Virus record (IMG/VR): IMGVR_UViG_3300032268_001296
Span: 48,198-112,197 of that record
DNA length: 64,000 nt
From: a virus
Strand: one strand, 5' to 3'
In this document: piece by piece, positions 51,406 to 57,309 of the stretch
Layout of the letters: each line of letters starts with the position of its first letter
How positions within the stretch are numbered: position 1 is the stretch's first letter
The notes under the pieces: generated by a model
Told to the model about the DNA's origin: nothing
Database searches by the model: none
The model's input: the letters and a program-made list of their open reading frames with translations, nothing else
Translations under genes and position numbers: made by a program

Positions 51406-51428
51406 GTGCCCTCGTCTGAAAAAAAAGC

Positions 51429-51456
51429 TTGACAAAATACGCAAACATCGTAAAGA
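51429..51456 (+). promoter_or_regulatory. Array promoter 2
   Basis: TTGACA at 51429-51434, 16-nt spacer, TAAAGA at 51451-51456. The first palindrome starts at 51467, 11 nt after the hexamer. Confidence 0.72.
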
Positions 51457-51466
51457 ATCAATTCGC

Positions 51467-51544
51467 GTAACTCGTTGAATATCAATGACTTACACCGAGG
51501 CGGGGGGCCCCAGCCCCGTAACTCGTTGAGTATCAGTGAGTTAC
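51467..51544. repeat. Palindrome array 4 (27-24-27 unit)
   Basis: Palindromes at 51467-51493 and 51518-51544, separated by a 24-nt linker with CGAGGCGGGGGGCCCC. Confidence 0.92.
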
Positions 51545-51578
51545 GTATGTTTCGCCTTTGCCATACCCTGTGATTCTT

Positions 51579-51665
51579 GTCAAGCGAAAGCAGAAAATGC
51601 GTAGTCTTTTTTTCTGCGGAAAATACAGAAAAGATCTTGCGCCAAGTCGGTTCCCGCTGTATTCT
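51579..51665 (+). promoter_or_regulatory. Cassette box and leaderless promoter
   Basis: Box GTCAAGCGAAAGCAGAAAA at 51579; TTGCGC at 51637-51642, 17-nt spacer, TATTCT at 51660-51665. The ATG at 51672 starts 6 nt later. Confidence 0.85.
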
Positions 51666-51671
51666 CTGCGC

Positions 51672-51965
51672 ATGACGAACGACGAACTTCTCGCCCTGCC
51701 AATCGGAACCTTCACCAACTTCGGCGTTTTCCGTGGCGTTGAATACCGTGTGGATACCAACGGCAACAAGTGGCCAGTCGCTACTTTCCGCAACTTGGAG
51801 CATGGAACCTCGAAGATTCCTTTCAACGCTTGCTTGATCGGAGGTGTCCGCACTTTCGACAGCTTGGAAATCATCACGGAAGAGCGTTGGGAATGGATGA
51901 AGCAACAGCGTGAAGAAATGGTTAAGCGTTATCTCGATACTCTGCCTCATGGCGCTGCTGTCTAA
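51672..51965 (+). CDS. Small protein, 97 aa
   Basis: A 97-residue protein with a beta-rich first half (IGTFTNFGVFRGVEYRV, WPVATFRNLEH) and a C-terminal helix (TEERWEWMKQQREEMVKRY). Aromatic residues in the strand region look like a small binding domain. The start lies exactly where transcription should begin. It is followed by two genes with short AT-rich leaders, so it begins a small operon. Function unknown. Confidence 0.72.
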   Translation: MTNDELLALPIGTFTNFGVFRGVEYRVDTNGNKWPVATFRNLEHGTSKIPFNACLIGGVRTFDSLEIITEERWEWMKQQREEMVKRYLDTLPHGAAV

Positions 51966-51990
51966 GATAAAAATTAAATAAAAAAACAAT

Positions 51991-52260
51991 ATGTCAAAAC
52001 GCATTATCTCTTGTCAGGTGTGGGAATGGTATGGTTCCGAAGACTTTACCGAGGGCCGATATAAAGCAAAAGGTGGACAAGAGTTTATCTTTGACGCTAC
52101 TTCTGAAACGGAAGCTCTCGATGAAGACGAACTTATCGAAAAGTTTAACTCCGTGTTTAATCGCCACGGCAGATGGTATCGTTACGAAGCGAAAGATGTT
52201 GACTACTACTTCGAGCCTGTAAAGGTTACTTTTGTGAATGGGGAATTTCAAGCAGTTTAA
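51991..52260 (+). CDS. Small acidic protein, 89 aa
   Basis: An 89-residue protein with a beta start (RIISCQVWEWYGSEDFTEG) and a later FDATSETEALDEDELIEKF. A segment RHGRWYRYEAKDVDYYFEP is aromatic and acidic. It follows the 51672 gene after a 25-nt AT-rich leader with no obvious ribosome binding site. Function unknown. Confidence 0.68.
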   Translation: MSKRIISCQVWEWYGSEDFTEGRYKAKGGQEFIFDATSETEALDEDELIEKFNSVFNRHGRWYRYEAKDVDYYFEPVKVTFVNGEFQAV

Positions 52261-52279
52261 CAATAAAAATACATTAAAA

Positions 52280-52444
52280 ATGAAAGCTATCTTGTTTGGT
52301 CTTTTGCACCTCGCTCCTCTTGTTGGTATCTTTATGATCGCCATCAATCATGAGCCTATCTATCACGCTATCGGAACCGCTATGCTGTGCATGTCTGCTC
52401 TTGTCTTGGGCTATATCCACGGAATCAACAAGTCATTCGGTTAA
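52280..52444 (+). CDS. Small membrane protein, 54 aa
   Basis: Two predicted membrane helices: LFGLLHLAPLVGIFMIAI and AMLCMSALVLGYIHGI, joined by a short loop. The ATG at 52280 is chosen because the longer frame (from 52238) overlaps the end of the preceding gene. Third gene of the 51672 operon. Function unknown; candidate envelope-acting or host-takeover peptide. Confidence 0.65.
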   Translation: MKAILFGLLHLAPLVGIFMIAINHEPIYHAIGTAMLCMSALVLGYIHGINKSFG

Positions 52445-52457
52445 GTTAGCCTCAGTC

Positions 52458-52534
52458 GTAACTCGTTGAGCGTCAACGAGTTACGCATATGGGGCCCCCG
52501 CCTCGGCGTAAGTCATTAGTAATCAACGAGTTAC
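52458..52534. repeat. Palindrome array 5 (27-23-27 unit)
   Basis: Palindromes at 52458-52484 and 52508-52534, separated by 23 nt with GGGGCCCCCGCCTCGGC. Confidence 0.9.
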
Positions 52535-52567
52535 GAACTCAGCTTCTTTATCGCAAAATCCAGTTCC

Positions 52568-52654
52568 GTCAAGCAAAAAGCAGAAATGCGGAGAGATTTT
52601 TTTTCAGAAAAGAGCAAAAAAGATCTTGCGGCGAGTCGGTCCCCGTGCTACTCT
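52568..52654 (+). promoter_or_regulatory. Cassette box and leaderless promoter
   Basis: Box GTCAAGCAAAAAGCAG at 52568; TTGCGG at 52626-52631, 17-nt spacer, TACTCT at 52649-52654. The ATG at 52661 starts 6 nt later. Confidence 0.85.
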
Positions 52655-52660
52655 TTGCGC

Positions 52661-52792
52661 ATGGAAATCTTCGCCATTTACCGCAACCAGACCGTCGCTC
52701 TTCTTGGATTCGAGGGCGACGAAGCCCTGATTTCATTCGATGACGGTGGGGAAGAATACGTTGCAATCGAAAGCCTCGACATTCTTCCTTAA
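52661..52792 (+). CDS. Small protein, 43 aa
   Basis: A 43-residue, beta-rich protein (MEIFAIYRNQTVALLGF, then DDGGEEYVAIESLDILP). The layout resembles a tiny SH3-like strand meander. Start at the ATG directly after the promoter. A short AACCC-GGGTT hairpin follows the stop. Function unknown. Confidence 0.65.
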   Translation: MEIFAIYRNQTVALLGFEGDEALISFDDGGEEYVAIESLDILP

Positions 52793-52800
52793 AAAAACCC

Positions 52801-52829
52801 TTGCGCGGGTTCGATCCCCGTGCTACTCT
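52801..52829 (+). promoter_or_regulatory. Promoter after 43-aa gene
   Basis: TTGCGC at 52801-52806, 17-nt spacer, TACTCT at 52824-52829. The leader is about 15 nt before the ATG at 52851. The -35 overlaps the hairpin ending the previous gene. Confidence 0.7.
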
Positions 52830-52850
52830 TTCCCTGTCAGCAAAACCACC

Positions 52851-53087
52851 ATGAACATTTCCCACTTTCAACGCTCCAAAGAAATCGTTAAGATTGATAT
52901 CTCTGCGATGTCTAAGAAAGATATCAACACGTTGATGCAGGAAGTTATCAATATCCTTAACTTCTCCAGACTTACATACTTTCATCAACAAACTAATTGG
53001 GAAGTGCAAATGATCATTAGTCTTGAGAAGTTTCGTCAAAATTGTCTATCTACTTTGAAGTCTGCGCCGAAATACACTAATCAATAA
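52851..53087 (+). CDS. Small basic protein, 78 aa
   Basis: A 78-residue, Lys/Arg-rich, mostly helical protein (MNISHFQRSKEIVKIDISAM, then DINTLMQEVINILNF). No family recognised. It lies 6 nt before the 38-aa membrane protein and precedes the lysozyme, so it may share their transcript. The ATG is 21 nt after the -10. Confidence 0.65.
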   Translation: MNISHFQRSKEIVKIDISAMSKKDINTLMQEVINILNFSRLTYFHQQTNWEVQMIISLEKFRQNCLSTLKSAPKYTNQ

Positions 53088-53093
53088 AAAAAT

Positions 53094-53210
53094 ATGGACT
53101 CCACACTTCCCATCATCACTCTTGTCGGATTGTTTTTCTTTACTTGTTTTTGCATGGCTTCTTTCTTTATCGGCTCCGCAATTGGAGAATTTATTGTCTC
53201 TCTGTTTTAA
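53094..53210 (+). CDS. Tiny membrane protein, holin candidate
   Basis: A 38-residue protein with one long hydrophobic stretch (PIITLVGLFFFTCFC and MASFFIGSAIGEF). It lies 15 nt before the lysozyme gene and shares its transcript. Size and adjacency fit a pinholin or holin partner, but no sequence signature confirms it. Confidence 0.5.
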   Translation: MDSTLPIITLVGLFFFTCFCMASFFIGSAIGEFIVSLF

Positions 53211-53225
53211 GTTTTAAACAATAAA

Positions 53226-53792
53226 ATGAAAGCCCTTACCTTTTCTTTTCTTATGTTTTCTTTGGTTGTCGCTTTGGCACTGCAAACAGTAAATCCTATT
53301 GTTTACTCTAAAAATTTCCCTATCGTAGTTAAGCCCAAAAAACAATATGTTGTTTGGCAAGATAAGATGATCCAAGGCATCAAGTCTTTTGAATCTTTCA
53401 AGCCCGCGCCATATCGTTGTCCCGCTGGTGTTCTAACTGTCGGATATGGTCATACTGGTAAGTTCGCGTCTCAATATGTTAATAAACAACAGGCCGAAAA
53501 ACTACTGATTGAAGAAGTTAATTACTATCGCCAAATTGTTTTGCGTAATGTTAAAGTTCCTCTTACGGAATATCAACTTTGCGCACTAACTTCTTTTGCT
53601 TTTAATACTGGAGAAGCTAATCTCCAAAAACTTATCAATGGAAGGAATAGACTTAACTCTGGTAATTATGATAGCGTGGCGAAGCTTATGCCTATGTATC
53701 GTAAGGGTGGGGGAAAAGTGCTTAAAGGTTTGGTTAAGCGTAGAGCGTGGGAAGTTAGCGTATGGAATGGCGTTATAGATATGCGCGGCTGA
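53226..53792 (+). CDS. Lysozyme (endolysin), glycoside hydrolase 24
   Basis: A 188-residue endolysin of the phage lysozyme family (GH24). An N-terminal hydrophobic segment (LTFSFLMFSLVVALALQTV) works as a signal-anchor or signal peptide. The catalytic Glu-8-Cys-5-Thr pattern is in FESFKPAPYRCPAGVLTVGY, followed by GHTGKFASQYV. The C-terminal lobe includes YQLCALTSFAFNTGEANLQK and RRAWEVSVWNG. It should cut peptidoglycan after export, SAR-type being likely. The placement in a likely early module is unusual. Confidence 0.92.
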   Translation: MKALTFSFLMFSLVVALALQTVNPIVYSKNFPIVVKPKKQYVVWQDKMIQGIKSFESFKPAPYRCPAGVLTVGYGHTGKFASQYVNKQQAEKLLIEEVNYYRQIVLRNVKVPLTEYQLCALTSFAFNTGEANLQKLINGRNRLNSGNYDSVAKLMPMYRKGGGKVLKGLVKRRAWEVSVWNGVIDMRG

Positions 53793-53800
53793 AGCTTTTT

Positions 53801-53947
53801 ATAACTCGTTGAGCGTCAACGACTTGCGAATCTCTGTAAGTCGTTGATTGTCAACGAGTTACGCCGAGGCGGGGGGCCCCATCGACGTAAGTCGTTGATT
53901 TTCAATGGGTTATGCCGATTGTAAGTCTTTGAGAATCAATGAGTTAT
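53801..53947. repeat. Palindrome array 6
   Basis: Four palindromes at 53801-53827, 53836-53862, 53887-53913 and 53921-53947. A 24-nt GC-rich linker separates the second from the third. A CATATCTTCAGCATATG-like small palindrome follows near 53953. Confidence 0.9.
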
Positions 53948-53969
53948 ACAGCATATCTTCAGCATATGT

Positions 53970-54042
53970 CTATTTGGCGAATGCGTATTTGCAGCTTATC
54001 TATTTGCAGCTTATGTATTTACAGCTTATTCGTTTACAGCTT
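53970..54042 (+). repeat. TATTTGCAGCTT tandem array
   Basis: About five degenerate copies of TATTTGCAGCTTA or TATTTACAGCTTA, leading directly into GTCAAG at 54042, as in the array at 50652. Confidence 0.8.
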
Positions 54043-54101
54043 GTCAAGAAAAAAAATAGAGAAAAAAAGATTTTGACAAACCAAGGAAACCCAAGTAGGT
54101 T
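54042..54101 (+). promoter_or_regulatory. Degenerate box and leaderless promoter
   Basis: GTCAAG followed by A-rich sequence; TTGACA at 54073-54078, 17-nt spacer, TAGGTT at 54096-54101. The ATG at 54108 begins 6 nt later. Confidence 0.75.
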
Positions 54102-54107
54102 TCACCC

Positions 54108-54251
54108 ATGAAATTCATTCTGTCTTTGATCTTTCGCCGCCGTAAGCCTGTTCTTGGTCCGCAAGTCTTTGCAAGGAAAACTTGGCTCGAAAAGCAAGTT
54201 GAAGAAGCTCAGTATCAGCAATCAAAAAAATTGATTTTGGGCATTGACTGA
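54108..54251 (+). CDS. Small basic protein, 47 aa
   Basis: A 47-residue protein with a hydrophobic start and a run of Arg (FILSLIFRRRKPVLGPQVF), then a helical charged end. Function unknown. The start codon lies where transcription is predicted to begin. Its final codons contain the next promoter's -35 (TTGACT), so the following gene starts within 27 nt. Confidence 0.6.
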   Translation: MKFILSLIFRRRKPVLGPQVFARKTWLEKQVEEAQYQQSKKLILGID

Positions 54252-54271
54252 TTCCAGAAAACCTCTAAGCT
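54244..54271 (+). promoter_or_regulatory. Leaderless promoter of SprT-like gene
   Basis: TTGACT at 54244-54249, 16-nt spacer, TAAGCT at 54266-54271. The ATG at 54278 begins 6 nt later. Confidence 0.75.
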
Positions 54272-54277
54272 TTCTCC

Positions 54278-54607
54278 ATGCTCACCACGCAAGAAGTTGA
54301 CCAATACATTCGCCTGACTCTGAAACAATGGGGCTTGGCTCACTTGACCATCGAATGGTTCGAATCAAAAAGGTTTTTGGGTCTTGCTTGCGTTTACGAT
54401 GATAAAATCAAATTAAATGTTTTGATTCTGAACCGCTTCAGTTTGTTTGATGAGGTTCTAAAGCATGAGATTGCCCACTTTCTGACTTTCGAAGCGAACG
54501 GCAAGAAGTTTTTGCGCAAGAATAATCGTTGGCAACTTCACGGCGCGGATTTCAAAGCTCAATGCCGTCGAATGAAAATTCCCGCAAGAACTAGAATCCC
54601 TGTTTGA
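54278..54607 (+). CDS. SprT-like metalloprotease
   Basis: A 109-residue protein with the zinc protease motif HEIAH near residue 67 (EVLKHEIAHFLTFEANGKKF), followed by a third ligand-type segment WQLHGADFKAQCRRM. This is the SprT-like fold. Short SprT proteins occur in phages and may cleave DNA-bound proteins. N-terminal strand VDQYIRLTLKQWGLAHLTIE precedes the core. The start lies 6 nt after the -10. Confidence 0.85.
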   Translation: MLTTQEVDQYIRLTLKQWGLAHLTIEWFESKRFLGLACVYDDKIKLNVLILNRFSLFDEVLKHEIAHFLTFEANGKKFLRKNNRWQLHGADFKAQCRRMKIPARTRIPV

Positions 54608-54632
54608 CTCATTCTGTTTTTTGGTTCATTCT
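54604..54632 (+). promoter_or_regulatory. Promoter before small basic frame
   Basis: TTGACT at 54604-54609, overlapping the SprT stop, 17-nt spacer, CATTCT at 54627-54632. ATG at 54642 is 9 nt after the hexamer. Confidence 0.5.
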
Positions 54633-54641
54633 CTCGCCGCC

Positions 54642-54785
54642 ATGAAAAAGCCCAAAACTCTCTCCAAAAACTCTCTTGACATGCGCAACTTAGTGCGGCA
54701 TACTTGCCCGCCGCCCGCCTTCTCCTTCCCAAGCAAAAAGAAACAACAAAACAAGAAAGCCTGCCGCCATGACCGAAACTACTGA
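54642..54785 (+). CDS. Possible small basic protein, 47 aa
   Basis: A 47-codon basic frame with a Pro- and Lys-rich sequence. It contains within it a TTGACA promoter (54676-54704) for the next gene and overlaps that gene by 17 nt in another frame. It is backed by an upstream promoter and a near-leaderless spacing only, so it is listed with low confidence. Confidence 0.3.
   Translation: MKKPKTLSKNSLDMRNLVRHTCPPPAFSFPSKKKQQNKKACRHDRNY
54676..54704 (+). promoter_or_regulatory. Promoter of tandem-paralogue pair
   Basis: TTGACA at 54676-54681, 17-nt spacer, CATACT at 54699-54704. About 58 nt of purine-rich leader precede the ATG at 54769. Confidence 0.7.
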
Positions 54786-54969
54786 AGAAATTGAATACAT
54801 CCCCACTTGGTCAAGTAATCTTGATCTTTTGCTTGGAGATTGGGCGCATGCCAAGTGCGCAAAAGTTCGTAACGCTGTAAAAGAAGAATTGAATCGTATG
54901 GCTGCTTTAGCTGATGCTTATGAAGCAAGCACAAAAGAAACAACAAAACAAGAAAGCCTGCCGCGATGA
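54769..54969 (+). CDS. Tandem paralogue A, 66 aa
   Basis: A 66-residue acidic helical protein. It aligns with the next product over IPTWSSNLDLLLGDW (against TPTWTESLPLLLRIL) and EELNRMAALADAYEAS (against EELFRMAQVADAHVAS). Its stop overlaps the next ATG as ATGA. The leader sequence AAGAAACAACAAAACAAGAA recurs before the second gene, so the whole segment was duplicated. Function unknown. Confidence 0.72.
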   Translation: MTETTEEIEYIPTWSSNLDLLLGDWAHAKCAKVRNAVKEELNRMAALADAYEASTKETTKQESLPR

Positions 54970-55145
54970 ACCAAACGATTGATTGTACTCCTACATGGAC
55001 AGAAAGCCTTCCCCTCCTTTTGCGCATCCTGAAAGATGGAACCACTGCCGAGGGTCGCAAGATCGCAGAAGAAGAATTGTTTCGCATGGCACAAGTTGCT
55101 GATGCTCACGTAGCAAGCGCAAAACAAAAGAAAATTTCTGGTTGA
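54966..55145 (+). CDS. Tandem paralogue B, 59 aa
   Basis: A 59-residue copy of the preceding gene, with IDCTPTWTESLPLLLRILKD and EEELFRMAQVADAHVA. It uses ATG 54966 overlapping the stop of paralogue A. The end contains TTGA, and a 10-bp hairpin follows at 55162. Function unknown; divergence between copies suggests different targets. Confidence 0.72.
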   Translation: MNQTIDCTPTWTESLPLLLRILKDGTTAEGRKIAEEELFRMAQVADAHVASAKQKKISG

Positions 55146-55161
55146 CATGGTGAGGTAACAT

Positions 55162-55190
55162 GGTAGGGGAGTTGTGGTGGCTCCCCTACC
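55162..55190 (+). terminator. Hairpin after paralogue pair
   Basis: Ten-base-pair stem GGTAGGGGAG and CTCCCCTACC with a 9-nt loop. There is no T-run, so termination would need a factor. Confidence 0.7.
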
Positions 55191-55267
55191 TAACCCACTA
55201 AGTATCAACGAGTTACGCCGACGCGGGGGGCCCCGTGCCCGTAAGTCGTTGATAATCAATCACTTGC
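55191..55267. repeat. Palindrome array 7
   Basis: A partial palindrome at 55191-55216 and a full one at 55241-55267, with a 24-nt linker holding GCGGGGGGCCCC. ATGACACAAAAAG follows. Confidence 0.88.
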
Positions 55268-55299
55268 GTCATGACACAAAAAGTGTTTGACAGTATCCC

Positions 55300-55387
55300 G
55301 TCAAGCACAAAGCAAAAAATGCACAGTGTTTTTTTCTCAGGAAAATGCCGAAAAGAGCTTGCAACACCTCGGTTTTTCATGCATTCT
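55300..55387 (+). promoter_or_regulatory. Cassette box and promoter
   Basis: Box GTCAAGCACAAAGCAAAA at 55300; TTGCAA at 55359-55364, 17-nt spacer, CATTCT at 55382-55387. About 22 nt of leader precede the ATG at 55416. Confidence 0.78.
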
Positions 55388-55415
55388 TTCCCCGTCACCT
55401 GACCCCACAAACCAA

Positions 55416-55850
55416 ATGAACCTGACTCAAGACCTCACCACTGGAATCCTCATCGCCTTCATCTTCATTGGCATTTTCGCCGTCATCGTCACAATCTTCG
55501 TTGAAGCAATCGACCAAAAAAAACACAAGAAAGAGCTTGAATCCATCCGCGAAAAAGCGCACAATCTCCCCGCCAACAAAGTCAAAACTATGCAAACCGA
55601 ACTCGACAACCTGATCGCACAAACCAAAGGTAAGTTCTTCTCGATCACCTTCGTGAAGAAAGACGGCTCCGTCCGCGTCATCAACGGCAAGGACAAGTAT
55701 CAACGCTTGCTCAAGGGCGGCGTGAACAATGTCTCCGTCGCGGGATACGTTCCCTTCGTCAACCGCAACACCGAAACTTGGGCATCTGCTCACAAGGATG
55801 CGGTTGTGACCTTCCGCTGCGGCAAGCTTGTCAAGCAAGTTTCCGCTTGA
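55416..55850 (+). CDS. Membrane-anchored SH3-like phage protein
   Basis: A 144-residue protein. An N-terminal membrane helix (GILIAFIFIGIFAVIVTIFV) precedes a charged linker and a C-terminal domain with GKFFSITFVKKDGSVRVI, then NGKDKYQRLLKGG. That second part matches small SH3 beta-barrel fold phage proteins. It should sit at the membrane with the barrel in the cytoplasm. The ATG at 55416 is the first after the promoter. An intrinsic terminator follows. Confidence 0.7.
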   Translation: MNLTQDLTTGILIAFIFIGIFAVIVTIFVEAIDQKKHKKELESIREKAHNLPANKVKTMQTELDNLIAQTKGKFFSITFVKKDGSVRVINGKDKYQRLLKGGVNNVSVAGYVPFVNRNTETWASAHKDAVVTFRCGKLVKQVSA

Positions 55851-55860
55851 CATCCCCACG

Positions 55861-55891
55861 CCGCTCCCCGAAAGGGGAGCGGTTTTTTTTT
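55861..55891 (+). terminator. Intrinsic terminator
   Basis: CCGCTCCCC, GAAA, GGGGAGCGG, then nine T. The same stem type recurs at 57016. Confidence 0.92.
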
Positions 55892-55912
55892 GCGCAATCG
55901 CGAAAAAATCTC

Positions 55913-55940
55913 TTGACAAAAAAAGAAAATGTCGTAAAGC
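55913..55940 (+). promoter_or_regulatory. Array promoter 3
   Basis: TTGACA at 55913-55918, 16-nt spacer, TAAAGC at 55935-55940. The palindrome begins at 55951, 11 nt after the hexamer. Confidence 0.72.
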
Positions 55941-55950
55941 GATTCAAGTC

Positions 55951-56028
55951 ATAAGTCGCTAATACTCAATGAGTTACACCGATGGGGCCCCCCGCGCCCG
56001 CGTAAGTCCTTGATACTCAACGAGTTAC
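55951..56028. repeat. Palindrome array 8 (27-24-27 unit)
   Basis: Palindromes at 55951-55977 and 56002-56028 with a 24-nt linker containing GATGGGGCCCCCCGCG. Confidence 0.9.
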
Positions 56029-56061
56029 GTAAGCTGCACCTCTACTGCAAAAACTCTGCGC

Positions 56062-56150
56062 GTCAAGCAGAAAGCAAAAAATGCGGAGAAAAAAGAATCT
56101 CACGAAAACAATGTGAAATGTGTGGACAAATCCGCTGCATGTGGTATCTT
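56062..56150 (+). promoter_or_regulatory. Cassette box and promoter
   Basis: Box GTCAAGCAGAAAGCAAAA at 56062; TGGACA at 56123-56128, 16-nt spacer, TATCTT at 56145-56150. The leader is about 45 nt to the ATG at 56202, longer than other cassettes. Confidence 0.65.
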
Positions 56151-56201
56151 CTCCCTGTCGCCGCTGATGGCGACCAACTCCAAACCAAAGCAAATACTAC
56201 C

Positions 56202-57005
56202 ATGGCCCTCATCATCGCAAAAAACAAGGTTTCCGCTGATCAACTCGCGACCGTCGCGACTCCTGACCGCACCGATTCTTTCACCCCGATTCCCCATTTC
56301 GACCTTGTTTCCCTTACGCGGGACGCTATCGGTCGGGCTGGTTTGAGCGTGGACATCGAAGAGCATTCACTGGCTCGCGGCGGGCAACGCTACTTCGGCG
56401 GGTTTGCTCTCAAGGGCGCGGACATCTCGGGCGCGGATCGTCAAATCGTTCTTGGTCTGCGCAACGCTCACGACAAGAGCTTTGCCGCCTCGATCTGCGT
56501 CGGCAATCGGATGCTGGTTTGTGAAAATCTTTGCTTCTCTTCTGATGTGAAGCTTGCCCGCCGCCACACGACCAACATCATGGCGGATCTTCCCCGCGTG
56601 CTGTCGGATGCTGTTTCCCGTGTCGTTTCTCACTGGAATGACATGGAAAAGCGGATCGAGCTTTACAAGGAAACGGAAATCGGTCGCGACCGTGCGGCGG
56701 ATCTCCTGATCGACCTTGTGGATTCCAAGGCTTTCCCCGCTCGCGACATCTACAACGCGATTCAGGAATTCCGCAATCCCCGCCACGTGGAATTCAAGGG
56801 CGGCACTCTCTGGACGCTTTACAACTCGATCACCGAAAACCTCAAGGGTGGCGACCTTTCCAAGCTTCCGTTTCGCACGATGACGGCGCAAAGCGTTTTC
56901 GACCGCATCGCGGGGCATCGTCCGCAGATTGTGGTTGACATCGACGCTGCCGACGCTGGCACGGATGACGAAGCGGAAGCGCCGACCGTGGTGATTTCCG
57001 CTTGA
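56202..57005 (+). CDS. DUF932-like protein, 267 aa
   Basis: A 267-residue protein of the DUF932 phage/plasmid family, with LGLRNAHDKSFAASICVGN, MLVCENLCFSSDVKLARRHT and FRNPRHVEFKGGTLWTLYNS. A C-terminal acidic tail (DIDAADAGTDDEAEAP) follows. The family is common in phage and plasmid genomes; its role is unresolved. It is the largest gene of the module. The frame is open upstream through the box, so the ATG 52 nt after the -10 is the better start. Confidence 0.8.
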   Translation: MALIIAKNKVSADQLATVATPDRTDSFTPIPHFDLVSLTRDAIGRAGLSVDIEEHSLARGGQRYFGGFALKGADISGADRQIVLGLRNAHDKSFAASICVGNRMLVCENLCFSSDVKLARRHTTNIMADLPRVLSDAVSRVVSHWNDMEKRIELYKETEIGRDRAADLLIDLVDSKAFPARDIYNAIQEFRNPRHVEFKGGTLWTLYNSITENLKGGDLSKLPFRTMTAQSVFDRIAGHRPQIVVDIDAADAGTDDEAEAPTVVISA

Positions 57006-57015
57006 CAAACCAAAG

Positions 57016-57045
57016 ACGCTCCCCGAAAGGGGAGCGTTTTTTTTT
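57016..57045 (+). terminator. Intrinsic terminator
   Basis: ACGCTCCCC, GAAA, GGGGAGCGT, followed by eight T. Confidence 0.92.
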
Positions 57046-57066
57046 GCGCAGTCCGCGAAAAATTTC

Positions 57067-57094
57067 TTGACAAAAAAAGAAAATGCCGTAAAGA
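57067..57094 (+). promoter_or_regulatory. Array promoter 4
   Basis: TTGACA at 57067-57072, 16-nt spacer, TAAAGA at 57089-57094. The first palindrome begins at 57105, 11 nt after the hexamer. Confidence 0.72.
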
Positions 57095-57104
57095 GCACAA
57101 AGTC

Positions 57105-57182
57105 ATAAGTGACTGATAATCAACGAGTTACATCGAGGCGGGGGGCCCCATGTCCGTAAGTCGTTGATAATCAACGAGTTAC
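57105..57182. repeat. Palindrome array 9 (27-24-27 unit)
   Basis: Palindromes at 57105-57131 and 57156-57182, with a 24-nt linker containing CGAGGCGGGGGGCCCC. ATGACACAAAAAG follows. Confidence 0.92.
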
Positions 57183-57213
57183 ATCATGACACAAAAAGTT
57201 CTTGACTCTGCCC

Positions 57214-57301
57214 TGTCAAGCAGAAAGCAGAAAATGCGCAGTGTTTTTTTTCGACATTCACGCAAGAAATCCCTTGCAATGCTCGCCCGTGCTGGTATCT
57301 T
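57214..57301 (+). promoter_or_regulatory. Cassette box and near-leaderless promoter
   Basis: An inverted repeat TTGAC-N8-GTCAA precedes the box at 57214. TTGCAA at 57274-57279, 16-nt spacer, TATCTT at 57296-57301; the ATG at 57310 starts 8 nt after. Confidence 0.8.
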
Positions 57302-57309
57302 TCGCCCGT

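Noticed and set aside
52801-52830. tRNA fragment (GGGTTCGATCCCC)
   Set aside because: The T-arm-like sequence has no acceptor stem or anticodon arm and is part of the promoter spacer shared with another cassette.
54642-54785. Strong call for the 47-aa basic gene
   Set aside because: It contains the next gene's promoter and overlaps it; kept only as a low-confidence feature.
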